This document shows positions 1 to 11,365 of a stretch of 64,000 nt of DNA, one piece after another. This DNA comes from Apricaphanius iberus (taxonomy: Eukaryota > Chordata > Actinopteri > Cyprinodontiformes > Aphaniidae): contig JAPXFQ010002153.1 in assembly GCA_028564705.1 (NCBI GenBank), forward strand, positions 1,116,001-1,180,000. The letters are read 5' to 3'. The translations under genes were made by a program, and so were the position numbers. How positions within the stretch are numbered: position 1 is the stretch's first letter; each line of letters starts with the position of its first letter. The notes beneath the pieces are model-generated. The model was given only the letters and a program-made list of their open reading frames with translations. It searched no databases and was not told where the DNA came from.

Positions 1-1019
1 AATAACTACGTATCAGTAATGGCAGAACGTTTTTTCTGTGTACTTTAGCATGAAATACAGCAAAAATCTATTCAAATACAGTTTGTAGATTTAATTTGTT
101 GCTTGCACACAAGCGCTCAAAATTAATTTGATGGCACATAAGTGATTAAGAAATCAAATCATTATAGCTTTTGTGCGATTTTTACAATTTTTTTACATGG
201 TGCAATATTCCCCATATTTTGTTTGTCACCTCAAGAAACTTGACGCTTCAAATGTTCACCCTAAATTGCAACAAGCAGTTCCTTTTTTGCAGTGTTTGAC
301 ATTGTAAGGAGGGGATGGATTTTGTTACGGAGTACTAGTCTCATCCTCTTCCCATATAAATGTGTTTCGTTGATTACAAAAAGTATCAACGTATTTTTCC
401 CAATTTAATGCATTTTCACAGTCCTATCCCATTACCCAGACACAAAGGACTTTGGATTATATTTCAACACCAGTCAAGAATACGAGTAAGGGGATATCAG
501 TGAATTGTCTGTGTATTGTCCAATTTAAGACCCATTTGGCTGTGACTAGTATTACCTGGGGGCCTATTGAGAGGTTGTTTTACAGCAATCCGAGAGGGAA
601 AAGTCCCTAGAAAAGAAGTTGCATGAGCACGAGGAGAAGGGCATGAATTGCAAGCGAGACATTTGTACATACATGAGTGAATTTAAGTGCAGACACATAG
701 ATTAAACTAAGAGCAAAGTAAAACTGCTTATAAGCAATATCCCACTGTAATTGCTTGAAGACTTGTTCAGACCATCTCCAAAATTGCACCCGTCGCTGGG
801 TATCCATCAAAGTTGTCTTTGGACCCAAAGGTGTTCCAATCAAGACATTCTAATCTTAGATTTGAACCCCATATCTCAGTTTAAATATCTACCTATATTT
901 TTGGGGTTTTTTTGTGCAAAACACTTTCATTTAGACCTTCACTTAACAGTTGACACAAGAGAAGCTGCGCTGTTTGCATTAACATTTAAAGCCCATTGTT
1001 CGGAGCCTTGGGTGTTTGT
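1..1019. other. AT-rich unique sequence, no gene seen
   Basis: The reading frames here are short and shadow-like, and I recognise no exon, RNA gene or repeat. It could be intergenic or intronic. Confidence 0.5.
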
Positions 1020-1612
1020 TTAGTATCCGTCTTCCTGCAGTATTCTTCACCATTCTGGAGAATTCCACCAGAGGACCTGCATAAACTGAACCCGTCCAGC
1101 AAGCTGGGGACATCTCTCTGCAGCTTGCACAATTGACGCTTGAAGCTCATCACAGGCTGGCTGTCGGATCTTCTTTGTCTAAGTGTTAAACTCTAGTCCG
1201 TGTGTGCACTATTGTTGCTAGCTGTGCTTTATATGCTGTGACAAACCGCTTAACACTATGCTTCTTCCATGGTCTCCTTGTTGCAATCTCCTCGTGATCA
1301 GTTCCACTACCCACCATCTATGCCAACTTCTCGCCCCAAGATTCCACTACCTCTGCTTCTCCTAGAATTCAGCAAGAAGCTTCCAGACATTTTGCTCTTT
1401 TCACTGGCATTCAACTCACCATCTACCAAGTGAGTTTCACCCGAGTACATTCAGTCAGATCCACTCCAAGAGTCTCTCAAGTCTACATTTTTAGCCTTGC
1501 CCGGTTCCCACTTGCATGATGAAATCATTGTTTCAATTAAACTTCTATATCTTTACAGCTATTCTCCCTAGTGGTGTTCTTCATGTGGGTCAATTAAGCT
1601 CAAGTCAAACAT
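1020..1612 (+). repeat. LTR-like dispersed repeat, copy A
   Basis: This segment matches, in the same order, blocks that recur at 8320-8935. The shared blocks are a TTCCACCAGAGG block, a GGCTGGCTGTCGGATCTTC block, an ATCTCCTCGTGAT block and an ACCATCTACCAAGTGAG block. Near its right end it has a TTTCAATTAAACTTC motif followed by CATGTGGGTCAA and a terminal ACA, which resembles the polyadenylation and 3' end of a fish LTR retrotransposon. I found no clear TSD and no TG start, so the solo-LTR reading is an inference. The homology between the two copies is better supported than the class. Confidence 0.5.
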
Positions 1613-2159
1613 GACAGCTGTAGTTCCTTTGTTGCTGTGGTTTTTAAATGGCAATGCAGATAAGAGCTCCCCATATTCCATAACTTTTAGCAGAAGAGAC
1701 TACAGTGAAAATGCACTCCAAATAAAACTTTTCAAAGTTTGTCCTTATACTGTTTGTAACCTTTTAGCCGAGATTAACCAACTATGCATTTATATTGAAC
1801 AGTATAGATGATTGTAGAAACAGACATGCTTCCAAACTATTTATGGGTTTTCCTTGCCCCTTTTGCTGCACCCAGACTGTTATGTAAATATCGAAAGTCA
1901 GAGCAAATGGTCACAACCACAAAACTAGCCCAAAAAGTGCGCTTATGTCACAAGTTGGTGTTCATGAGGAAAGAACCAAGAAGCATTTGCTTAAACCAAG
2001 TATTAGGAGGGTAGTGGGGGTAACAAAGGACTATTATAATTGTAGTAGAAAAAAGCTCATCCCAGCAACTCTGTAAATGTTGGTAAAAGGGTCTGAAAAG
2101 CCACTACCAACACTGATTTGAACAGACACTGATCATTCATGAGCTAACGTTTCATGTAT
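1613..2159. other. unique sequence, nothing recognised
   Basis: Only short chance frames are present, and no repeat family is recognised. Confidence 0.4.
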
Positions 2160-2385
2160 ATGAAACAATAAGATTCAGAGCAGCAGTAATTCCACAAGAA
2201 AGATTGAGAGAAGTAGCACCAAACTGCTCAGTAAAATAGTATTAGATCAATATATGGTCCCTCCAGGAGATCCTTTCTGTCCTCAACCATCAATTTCTAC
2301 AACTGTTTGAAATCTGTATTGCATTTTCTTTTACAATCAAAATTTCTTAGGGATTTGGAATGAAGTATTGAAGAAGTGAGTTGGA
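2160..2385 (+). mobile_element. decayed non-LTR retrotransposon 3' end
   Basis: The segment resembles the C-terminal coding end and tail of a fish Rex1/L2-like LINE. The best block, around 2262-2312, reads GGAGATCCTTTCTGTCCTC and then CATCAATTTCTACAAC. It corresponds to the R-SF-P-AI--YN motif that ends such reverse transcriptases. The same block recurs at 7236-7470 and 31225-31390. The frame is broken and only the 3' end is present, as expected for a 5'-truncated insertion. Confidence 0.5.
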
Positions 2386-4329
2386 TTTAGTATAATGCTG
2401 ACCGACTGTTTTTGAACCGTTTTGTTATTAGCAGTTAGCATAGTAAATGCAATGTTAGCATTGCTAACCCTAACAAAGGTCTTCATGAGTGTTATCTGGA
2501 TTTTGAAATTTCCAAAAAATTCCGCCATTTACAAATATAGCTTTTTGGTTGTCTAGACTACCGTAATACTGTCCCTCTGTAAAGCTTTAGACAATATTAT
2601 TGCAACTAGTTATTGTTACTGAAACAATTTGAGACTCCGCTTTGTCAAATTTTGCTGAAACAAATAAGCATACATGTAGTGTTTTCTCCTTTTTAAAATT
2701 AAACCTTTTCAAGGAAGGTAATGATGTGCAGCTCTGCAACTAGCAATCTGCTGAACTGCTACTTCCTGAGTAAAATCTGACCTGCAAAAGCACAGGACCA
2801 TTTAATAAGGTTCAGTGGATGCATGGGTGGCATCAACCTCATAATTAATTTAAGGACATGCACACAAATAGCCAGGGTTTTGAAAAATAAAAAAATATAA
2901 AACAAACAATACTTAGGTTATTAAAAAAAAAAAAAAACTTCATCCACACATAACTGGATAAGTACAGTTTTAAGCCCATTCATAGACATGCCAAACCTGT
3001 AGGGGCCAGTAGTTCGACCAAATCCTTTCCGGTCAGAGTAACTTTCTACATATAGCAGCGATAGAGCTTGTAAAAAAAAAAAAAAAAAAACCCACTTAAT
3101 ACAAACACAGGTCTGAGGGCATAAATGTGGTTTCTGAGTGTGAACATGTTGCACAAGTGATGTTGGAGCATTTTTTGTCACAGACACTTAAGTCAGATTT
3201 CAGCAGTCAAACCGCAGAAACTTAAAATGATGAAAATGCAGATCTTCACTTTGGTTGACTTTTTAGAAAGAAACTGTTTTGGTGTCGAAAAGCCACTTTT
3301 AGGTCTGGATGCCAAATCGTAGAAAAAAAAAAAAAAAAAAAAAAATTATGTTTAGAGAGATTCCCGGCTACCTGTAGAGAAGGCCTTAATCAAACAGACA
3401 AAATGCTGTTGCATAATTTGCTGGTAGAAAGATGTCGGATTAGATATTACGGTACACTTGCTGGTCATAATGATATGGCTGGTCAACTGTCATGTTTTAA
3501 CTCAGACGTTTAACCCACATGCAGAAAACAGATGAGCAGTTGAATATTTATTGACTAGACTGGAGTTGCAGGAGATCTGTTAGTAGAAGACCAGTACACA
3601 GGCTTCACTGTTATCTCTGCAGGGAGATGATTGGTTAGTATCCTGGCTGGGTTGTTAGTCAATAGAGGGTAATGGAAAAGGCTTACCACAGCGGTGACTG
3701 AATGACAGCTTGGGAGGGAGGTGTGGTCCAGTACAGGTGCAGGCCCCTTGAGGTGTTAGAGAGGGAGAGTGGCATGGTAGGTTTTTGACATGGGATCTGG
3801 GGCGGAATAAGCGGTGGAGAGCGGAGCAGGCAGGAAGGAAATAGGTCAGAGCAGCAGAGATGAACAGGGAAGGAGACCAGGGGACAGAGCTGAATGCTGG
3901 CGTCAGGGAACCCTCCTTTACCCTGGAAGTAAGACAAGGCTTGAGTAAGAACACTAAGATTTAAAAACCCACTGGCAATTCACAAAATTAGAGTCTAGGC
4001 CTCAGAAGCTTGATTCTACCGGTGTGCTATGACCATCAGGCGCTGGATGATGATCCTGCTGCTGCTTAAGAAGCCACTGATCTCATCAGTTGGATCACGT
4101 GCAGGTGTGTGAGCCACAGCAGGTGAGAGAACTCCTCTCCTAGAAACACTGCAAAAAGAAGGCTGATTGCACACTGGATCATAACATCGACATGTTTTTA
4201 TGGTTAGCAAATTAATGAGAACTGTGTGTATATTCAGCTGAATTCAGAGCCAAATCATAGTGCTAACAGACTTTTTCTTCTCTAAAATCCCTGCCCAGGA
4301 TTGTTGTCTGAGCAGCGAAACCGTTCTTT
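2386..4329. other. A-run-rich unique stretch
   Basis: Three long A-runs lie at 2923-2937, 3072-3090 and 3323-3345. They could be tails of old retroposed copies, but the sequence to their left is not recognised. The GC-richer part at 3650-3950 has an open minus-strand frame without recognisable domains and is not called a gene. Confidence 0.4.
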
Positions 4330-4343
4330 AAAAATCACTTGGG
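4330..4343. repeat. left target-site duplication of SINE
   Basis: The 14-mer AAAAATCACTTGGG occurs here and again exactly at 4872-4885, directly after the A-tail of the SINE between them. Confidence 0.85.
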
Positions 4344-4871
4344 CGGGAGCACGGTGGTGCAGCTGGTAGCGCAGCTCACCTCACAGCTAGAAGGTCCTGG
4401 GTTCGATTCCTGCCGGGGACGCTGTGGGTGCTGAAGGTGTGTTTGATCCTCCATATCATCAGCACCCACACCCTGGGTGGGGTTGGCAAAAGGGCCTTTC
4501 TGTGTGGAGTTTGCATGTTCTCCCCGTGTTCCCTTGAGTAGTTAATGTGAGCTACTCCCACAAAAACATGTATCAGTTCTGGGCTATATACTGCCCCCTC
4601 CTGGCTGACCGAGGCGCCTGAGGGGTTGGAGAGGATCCAGCTGGAATAGTGTGATCCTTCCACACGCTACGTCCAGCTGGGGGAACCCCACCCCCTCGGG
4701 TGACAAAATGGGCCTGTTCACTCCTCAAGTAGGAAGGAGGCTTGAGCTCAGTGCAGGGCCCTCCTACGGTCAGCAGAGGGAAGGCAATGCCCAGGACTGT
4801 ACTTAGGTAGGAACACTGGGGTGATAATAATGGGGAAAAAATCGTGGGATAAAAAAAAAATAAAAAAAAAA
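4344..4871 (+). mobile_element. tRNA-derived SINE (V-SINE-like head)
   Basis: A tRNA-like head carries an A-box-like stretch (TGGTGCAGCTGG, 4355-4366) and a B box (GGTTCGATTCC, 4400-4410). It is followed by the conserved fish SINE block TTTCTGTGTGGAGTTTGCAT (about 4497-4516) and TTCTCCCCGTG. The body ends in an A-rich tail at 4850-4871, and the whole is bracketed by a perfect 14-bp TSD. Unlike the V-SINEs I know, there is an extra segment between head and central block. It holds a perfect 11-bp inverted repeat (4424-4434 with 4459-4469). The 3' body from 4540 is also unfamiliar, so this may be a distinct subfamily. A functional tRNA gene is excluded because the body is 528 bp and the cloverleaf is decayed. 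Confidence 0.8.
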
Positions 4872-4885
4872 AAAAATCACTTGGG
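4872..4885. repeat. right target-site duplication of SINE
   Basis: Exact copy of 4330-4343 immediately after the SINE A-tail, as expected for target-primed insertion. Confidence 0.85.
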
Positions 4886-5703
4886 GAAAAAAAATTAACT
4901 CCAAATCTAATGGCTTTGCATTTGTCTCACTCAGGCTGCTTAATCAAAAAAAAAGGAGAGGGGCCTCCTTTATCTCATTCGTTCTTGTCAAAATACAGTA
5001 CTCTTTTCCTAATCCTAACCTTTTATTACACAAACACACAAGTTGGCATCTAGTACTTGTGTTTTACCACAATAAACATTTTAAGTAAATCACACTAGTT
5101 TCCCTGGCCAACAAAGACATTAATGAGTCCTAAATACAAACAACTGTTTTCTATTTCCCTCTGACAATACCTGTCAGTCCCTCTAGCCCAAAACCTGTCA
5201 TTAACTTTCTTTTCCACAACCCTTCAAAGAGGGGGATCCACATTTCTGCAACCTTGTGCAATCATTCGTCTTGCCTCTAGAAGTCACTTTGCCCTTCTTT
5301 AAGAAAGAAAGGCTGACTGATTGGGGTGGACAGATGACTATTCAGGTTTCAGCTGGAGCCAATCCTGGTCCTCTCACTGGTTTTCTTACTCAAGGTCGAC
5401 AAGGGAAGAGGGTATAGGGTGTCATTCGGTTTCCCGGAGGTGCAATTCACAGTGGCAGACAAGCAAAACACCTGAGCTGTCGAGCGCTGATTTAAGACCT
5501 TGCAATGCTCTTTCTGTATACCATTTGCAACTTTTCACAACTTTTGAGTTTTATACACTCAGCTTAAAAGAGCCATCGATGCACATTTGTCCTTTTATTA
5601 TCACTCTCCTTTGTGGCAAAACCTAAATTCTGATAGATGTGACCATGGAACTGTTGAACATTTGAATTTTAATCGTTCTGTACTTGAAACACTTTTTCCA
5701 ATA
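4886..5703. other. unique sequence, nothing recognised
   Basis: An open plus-strand frame at 5321-5626 has no recognisable domain or splice context, so I do not call a gene. Confidence 0.4.
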
Positions 5704-5992
5704 TTATTGAGTCCAATGTGATATTGCACAGTGGAATATTTGGTAGCACTGTTGCGTTCCAGCAAATGGTCCTGCATTTGAACCCCAGCCTGTGGTCTTT
5801 CTACATGCTTTGGTTATTATGACATTTAAATCAGCTTTAGTACTCTAAATTGACCTTGTGTGTGTGTGTGTGGGGGGGTGTTTGTGTGTGTTGGTGGTGC
5901 CTATATGTAATGTTTTGGACCTGCCCACCCAATAACTATTGGGAACCACTTCATCCATAATCCTAGCAAGTGTAGACGATGGATAGAAGAAT
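5704..5992 (+). mobile_element. degenerate V-SINE-like element
   Basis: Blocks in the order of a fish V-SINE can be followed: a tRNA-like head (GGTAGCACTGTTGCGTTCCAG), a B-box relic (GGTCCTGCATTTGAACCCC), CTTTCTACATG, TACTCTAAATTG, a TG run (5858-5872) and a degenerate tail ending GATGGATAGAAG. No TSD was found. It is much older than the copy at 4344. Confidence 0.6.
5858..5900. repeat. (TG)n / G-rich microsatellite
   Basis: A run of TG dinucleotides is followed by a G-run and more TG. It lies inside the degenerate SINE, where such elements often carry a TG tract. Confidence 0.85.
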
Positions 5993-6479
5993 CTGATAAA
6001 CTATCTTACATAGTAATGAATCCATTCCCTTCACAAATTGCTGTGCTTGTTTGGGAAAAAGGGGAAATTTTAAGTTGTGTGGTTGAGGAGAATAAACAAG
6101 TAATTGGTCTCAGAGGACATGAGATAGATCTGAACTTTGTGTTGAGATAACGCTGTGCTGTTTTAAGATCTACAATGCCTGTGGAAATGTTGGCAGTTAG
6201 CCCAGTTTGACACCTCTTTTTTTGTTTGTTTGTTTTTTTCATATTTTCAAACTCTTCTATTTGGAAACTCAGAATGTGTTAAAAGGGGTGTTAAGGATTA
6301 AAGGGAACTTTTAATTGTGGGGATATAAAGTTTAGTTTTTGGTTTTGTTAAGCATGAAAAGTAAATATGTGTGTGTCTGTCATCGACGGTACAGCTATTT
6401 TTTTTCTGAAGTGAAAACAATTGTAGAGAGATGTAAATTTGAAATGCATGCACAGATATGTTATAGCAATGCAAAGTCC

Positions 6480-6800
6480 TGGAAATCCTTCAGTTTATAT
6501 TTGTAGATTCAGTACATATCCAGAAATACATGATCAAATCAATTTAGTACAATCCAGTCAAATAGATAGTTGAAATTCAGTTAGATACATATCAGTTTGA
6601 TGCTAAATAAATTATCCCATTAACTTCAGTTTATTATTTGGTGAATAACCAAGTGAGTTCAATCATTTGTATAGGGTCATTAACCTTGTAACAGTTTCTC
6701 CTCCTGAGCAAGCATGTGCAAGCAGTGGAAGGGGAGCACTCTCTTTTAACAGGAGAAAAACCTCCAGCAGGGCTCATCTCAGTGTGAGTCTTCATCTGAA
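6480..6800 (+). repeat. teleost dispersed repeat, unclassified
   Basis: The core AGCAAGCATGTGCAAGCAGT followed by CTCTTTTAACAGGAG and AAACCTCCAGCAGG (6707-6775) is a motif series I recognise from many fish intergenic repeats. The AATTCAGTT-rich sequence before it (6540-6640) fits the same family. I cannot state the transposon class. Confidence 0.5.
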
Positions 6801-7235
6801 AAATTATGTCCACTAGTTCTAATTCTTTCCTATTCCATACCACACAGGTTGAACTTCCAAATGGTTAAAACAAGAACTGCTTTGCTGTACTTCAATTAGC
6901 TCTCTCGTTATCACCAGAAAGTCTGACCCTCGTTAGCTATCTTGCAGCCTGAACAAAATACATCTCAACATATCATAAAAGACGCGCTTTCTTTTTAAAC
7001 AGTTTTTCACATCCATGTCTTTTTGGCTTAATTTCTAACACCTCACTGATAACAGAAAATTGCTAACTTTGAGTCTTCCTTACTCAGTAACAGGATCCTA
7101 AACAGATTGTTATTACCATAACTCACAACTTACGTAGTGTTCGCTCATTTAACTTCTGTTCTTCTTGCGGAAGCTTAGGGCCTTCAATGATCGCAGCAAG
7201 ATGCATATATTCTACAAGTCTTTTGTGTAGAGTGT
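6801..7235. other. unique sequence, nothing recognised
   Basis: No exon, RNA or repeat recognised. Confidence 0.35.
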
Positions 7236-7470
7236 AATCACTTCAGCCATCATCTGCAGCATCAGAGCCAGGGACTTAAAAAGGCTCAACAAACTGACAT
7301 AAAGGAGGCTCTCTTAGTTTCACGGTAACACAAACTGCTACTGGAGATCCTTCCTGCCCACAGCCATCCTTTTTAACAACAAGTCCTTGAAGAAACTTGC
7401 ATAGTATGAGCTACAACAACACTTAATTTCCCTCTGGGATCAATAAAGTGTTTTTGACTTGAATTTAATT
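7236..7470 (+). mobile_element. Rex1/L2-like LINE 3' end, truncated
   Basis: The sequence encodes decayed C-terminal reverse-transcriptase peptide: a piece reading RDLKRLNKL (about 7269-7297), a frame break, then WRSFLPTAILFNN (about 7340-7380). It ends in the typical fish LINE tail TTCCCTCTGGGATCAATAAAG and a TTTGACTTGAATTT repeat. The middle of the domain is deleted. I am confident it is a non-LTR retrotransposon 3' end; whether Rex1 or a related L2-superfamily member is uncertain. Confidence 0.65.
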
Positions 7471-8319
7471 TAAAAAATATTAATATTTTTAATATTAAAT
7501 AATAATTTAATATTATAAAGTTTCAACCAGCCAATCACTAGTCATTGCCAATCATGCTGAAACACTCAATTTTATCTGTATCATTAATATTAAAAAAAAT
7601 GGATAAAATAACGTTTGTCAGAAACTAATTTGATAGTGCCAACACTTCTTTCAGGAAAACAAATAGCTTTATGGTGTGATTTATTCTTGACCTGTATTAT
7701 TGCCCTAATCTTTAGGCTTGTCCTGCATATTTTTTCGTGCTTTCTGTTAAATATAATAAAACACAAAAATATAAAAAAAATGATAGAAGTCAAATTAAAC
7801 ATACAATTGAGTATGCTTTCATTTGATAAATGATAGAAATATTTATTGCTGCTTTTAGTGACATAACACACTTGGGGGTAAAAAAAAAGGGCTCAGCAGT
7901 ACGATTTCTAATTGGCAGATGCATTGATCCTGCGGGCAATGTTTCACAAGTCGACAAAGTCAGTTGGTGTTCATCTTTGCATGAATATCAGAACCTTCAG
8001 GGCAAGATTACAGGAGAGCTTTTAAAGAAAAATATAGTTTTAAATTCCATAACACATAACACGTAGAAAACCCCTTCAGAATGACAAGTAAATAACAAAC
8101 ATTGACTTAAATAGAAGGAATGCTAGTGTAATGAGAGAGCTTGTTAATTTTTCTGAAAAAAACAGAAGTGTGATCTGTCCGTTTTAAAAATGCTAAACAT
8201 CAATTCAAACCCTATAAATGCTTTTGTCATTTGCTTTTTGTTATCACTGTAATATTGGGTGTACAAATAAGTATTTATGGCTAAACAAATATATGTTAGG
8301 AGGCTGGTGTGTTTGGCAG
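7471..8319. other. very AT-rich stretch
   Basis: Runs of AATATTAA-type sequence at 7475-7600 follow the LINE tail. Short frames on both strands at 7590-8066 look like AT-rich chance frames. No gene called. Confidence 0.4.
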
Positions 8320-8935
8320 TGTTTGTCCTTGTCTGTTGCTTCCTCCTCATTTTCTCCATGTTTCTTTGGAGTTCCACCAGAGGTACTGGTTTAGCTAAAG
8401 ACCCATCAGTCAACCCAAGGGGACTTTCTGCTACACCTGCAAAGGTGCGACTCATTCAGCTCATCACCAGCTGAGGATATTAGGAGCTGGCTGTCAGATC
8501 TTTGGTGCCTGAGTTTTGCAAACTGTATCGTAAAAGACCTCAAGTTCTCTGTGAGGTTTTCTGAATTTTTATGTGTATTCCTTGTGACAGACCTGCTTAT
8601 TCTTCTGTTTCTTCCAAGATTTTCATTGTTGAAATCTCCTTGTGATGTGTCTCCTACTTTCCAAGAACCTCTGGTTATTCCTCCATGTCTGGTGGCCTTC
8701 CAAGTTCTAAGTTCCTCTGTGATCCAAGCTCCATCTTCGTGCTCTGCCTAACCACCCTTTGTGCTCCATCGTGGCTTCCGGATTCCACCATCAACACATC
8801 AGCAAATACTCAGCAGGAACCTCTCAGAGACATCCTGGACTCCTAGCTCCTCCCCCCCGGCGCCATTCCACCATCCACCAAGTAAGCCTCACATAAGTTC
8901 AATCAAGCCATTATTCATACCAGGGCCCTCATTTA
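8320..8935 (+). repeat. LTR-like dispersed repeat, copy B
   Basis: Colinear with 1020-1450. Shared blocks are TGGAGTTCCACCAGAGG, GGAGCTGGCTGTCAGATCTT, GAAATCTCCTTGTGATG and CCACCATCCACCAAGTAAG followed by CTCACATAAGTTCAATCAAG. Divergence is high and the right end after 8935 no longer matches. The open frames inside it are repeat-derived, not genes. Confidence 0.5.
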
Positions 8936-9139
8936 TAAACCCTACTTTACTACGTATTTCTTGTGTAAGAACAATTCTATGCATTGTATGGAATTTATCA
9001 ATTTGTACTTGAGAGTAGAAATGTTCCTAAATATAAGTACAGTTCTGATTGTTCATACGAACAGCATCTACTGTTAGAACAGGGGAACGGCAACATTTAC
9101 ACTGTTTTACTTAGACAGAATATTTCTCTCAGTAGTTTA

Positions 9140-9290
9140 TAGCCTTCGCCAAGGAGGTAATGTTGTTGTCTGTCTGTCTTTTAAAAAAATAACTTAAAAA
9201 GTTATGGACAGATTTGCAATAAACTCTCAGGAAATGTTAGACATTTGCCAAGAAATACATCATTTAATCTTGGGGGTGATCATGCATGTC
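9140..9290 (+). repeat. fish dispersed repeat fragment, unclassified
   Basis: The string GCCAAGGAGGTAATGTTGTT, then AAAAAGTTATGGACAGATTT, CTCAGGAAATGT and TTTAATCTTGGGGGTGATCA, follows the order of a short repeat I recognise from fish intergenic DNA. Class unknown; no TSD found. Confidence 0.45.
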
Positions 9291-10069
9291 CCTTGCAATC
9301 TGCGCTCTCCATGTGCATCCCCCATCCCCCCATTTGTTACATTAAGTGCTTCAGCTTAATGCGGTGTTGTTACACTTATAAATAAAAGGTTTGCAAACTT
9401 TGCTGTGACAACTAGATGGTCCTTTATCAGTGAAGCAGGTTGTTGCTTTTGGCTTGCGTACTGATGGCAGCAAAAGCTGTGCCTCCAATTACATATGGCC
9501 ACACAAGTGTCAAATATGATGATCGGAGCACCAGCAGAAGATCTGACCCAGCTGTTTGCTGAAGGACGTTTTATTGCATTCAGTTTGATCTTGAATAATT
9601 TTTTTCCTTAATTTCCAACAGAAACATCTCCACTATCCCAACGGCATTTACTTCATTTGTTACTTTCTCACAAGCGTTTTTTTTTTTTTTTTATTGGTTC
9701 CCCCTGAGCTGATAGAACCCAACTGCAATGTTCCGGAGTAATTTAACACATTTCACTAGGTCAAAGAAGTTAAGGATTTCCACAGGAATTAATAACAGCA
9801 AATTAAACAATAATTTCCTACAGTACTTTATATCTGTAGCAGGAATGTACCTGCTGCGTGATGTGTGTGTGTCGGGGGAAAACAATCCCTGTTGAAATTA
9901 CTTATTTTTAAGTATTATATTTTTAAAAGTCTGTTAATCATGAATACCTTTTTGCCCCACTTATGTTTCTCCTCGATGTTGGTATTACTGAAATTCCTTT
10001 TTTTTTTTGCTTTCTTGGCCATTATTTTAAGGAAGAACGCAAGGATTTATTGCATGTGAAAGATGATGT
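9291..10069. other. unique sequence with a T-run
   Basis: No gene recognised. A T-run lies at about 9678-9692. Confidence 0.35.
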
Positions 10070-10077
10070 GGCGCTAT
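10070..10077. repeat. left 8-bp TSD (GGCGCTAT)
   Basis: Matches GGTTCTAT at 11845-11852 in 6 of 8 bases, directly outside the inverted termini of the element between them. Confidence 0.55.
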
Positions 10078-10224
10078 CAAGGGAGTAGATTTGATTTTGA
10101 GATTGGTGGGGACACAAAGGTTTCTTGCAATAGCAATTATAATTTCACATTATGCAGATGTTATAGGTTAAACTAACTAATGAAAGACAAAAAGGCAAAT
10201 TCGAAAAGCTCTAATCTTTACTCT

Positions 10225-10407
10225 TTAGTGCAGGGCTGTAGTGAAACTGTGCATCATGTCAATTAGCTGTTGAGCTGGAATGTTATTTGTGTCAGGTTGG
10301 TTGGGCTTGTCCGGAATATCCTCCTGATTACTGCCACTCTCCGTGCTGCTCTCTCTACGTGGATTGGATTCCTTAGGAATCAACCACAATATAAATTTGA
10401 AAACCAT
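10225..10407 (-). pseudogene. possible 3' exon of element-borne relic
   Basis: This minus-strand frame ends with ALH and a stop. It contains a hydrophilic, S/E/N/P-rich stretch (residues 11-42 of 60) and a short amphipathic end (AQQLIDMMHSFTTAL). A pyrimidine-containing CTAAG acceptor-like site lies just inside it at about 10375 on the minus strand. It may be the downstream exon of the coiled-coil relic, but splice phase between them is not resolved. I do not recognise the protein. Confidence 0.3.
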
Positions 10408-10707
10408 AAAGCAACTACTTTTAACAAATACACACTAGTAATACATGAAGATGCCTCTTAGATTTAAGGCGCTGATTTTAAGTCTAAATGGTGGGATTTT
10501 TATTCGGATCATCATTATACTAACATTTTTTAACTGCTGTTATATTCTGTGTGTGAAGGCTTGTTTTATTCTAATGTTTAAACTGTTTTAATCATGTAAA
10601 GCAGTTTGTTTTTCTGTTTGCATGAAAATCTCTGTATAAATAGATCTGACTTGATCTGTCACAGTGCTGAATCTCATGACTAACACATCCAGCATTATGT
10701 AACCTCA

Positions 10708-10890
10708 CCTGTGAAATTGCAGCCTCTTTTTCAGCTTCTCCTTCTCTTCAACGTCCTCCAGCTTCTCTAATTTCATCTAGTCCACGTTCTCCTTTTCTAC
10801 CTCCTCAAGCCTCACTCTTCTCATCTGCTTCTCATCCTGTACCTCTTCTGGTCTCTCCTTCTCCATCTCCTCCAGCCTCTCTGTTGTCTT
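10708..10890 (-). pseudogene. coiled-coil coding relic in hAT-like element
   Basis: On the minus strand, 61 codons are open except for one TAG. The peptide is rich in E, K, L and R, with heptad-like spacing (blocks RLEEMEKERPEE, RLEEVEKENVD, and after the stop MKLEKLEDVEEKEKLKKR). That predicts a charged coiled coil. At its 3' end the sequence reads TTTCACAG then GTGAGG, a near-perfect splice donor. Together these suggest an exon of a gene carried by, or belonging to, the surrounding element. The TAG means it is probably dead. It is not recognisable as a hAT transposase; a low-complexity purine tract is the alternative. Confidence 0.45.
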
Positions 10891-11311
10891 TCACCTTACA
10901 AAAATATGTTGATGCAAGACAGATTAGGGATAGAATGATCATAGAGTTTGATGGTAAAGTTATTACCTGAGAAAAAAAGGCCTTTACTTTCACACTAATT
11001 ATGTGTAATTATTCCCCTCAAAATATGGATACATAAAATTCCTTGATCATCTAGAATATGAGGTTTTATTCTATTTACACCATACATTTTATTTATGTTT
11101 TTAAACAGCTGTTCTTTTCTATAAAAATACATGAAAATAAGAAAAAAAAGAGAATAAGAATAGGAAATAATTTTTAAAAAGTGTATCTCTTTGGCGTATT
11201 CTGTTTTAATTTTTTAATTTAATTTCAATTTTAAGTAACTTACACATTGACTCCTAAAGAAGTCTCTTATATTGAGTTTTCTTTTCTTTCACATCCTTTA
11301 AATCCTAAACA

Positions 11312-11365
11312 GCACACACATGCGCGCACGTGTACACGTACACGCACGCAGACACAAACACAAAG
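11312..11365. repeat. (AC)n-like microsatellite, imperfect
   Basis: CA dinucleotides interrupted by GCGC and GTAC, with a second short (AC)n tract at 11520-11534. Confidence 0.8.

Noticed and set aside
3655..3954. 99-codon minus-strand frame
   Set aside because: An overlapping second minus-strand frame is equally open; Pro/Ser-rich composition fits a local GC-rich stretch and no motif is visible.
4344..4420. tRNA gene
   Set aside because: It has A-box and B-box relics, but it is the head of a 528-bp SINE with an A-tail and TSD.
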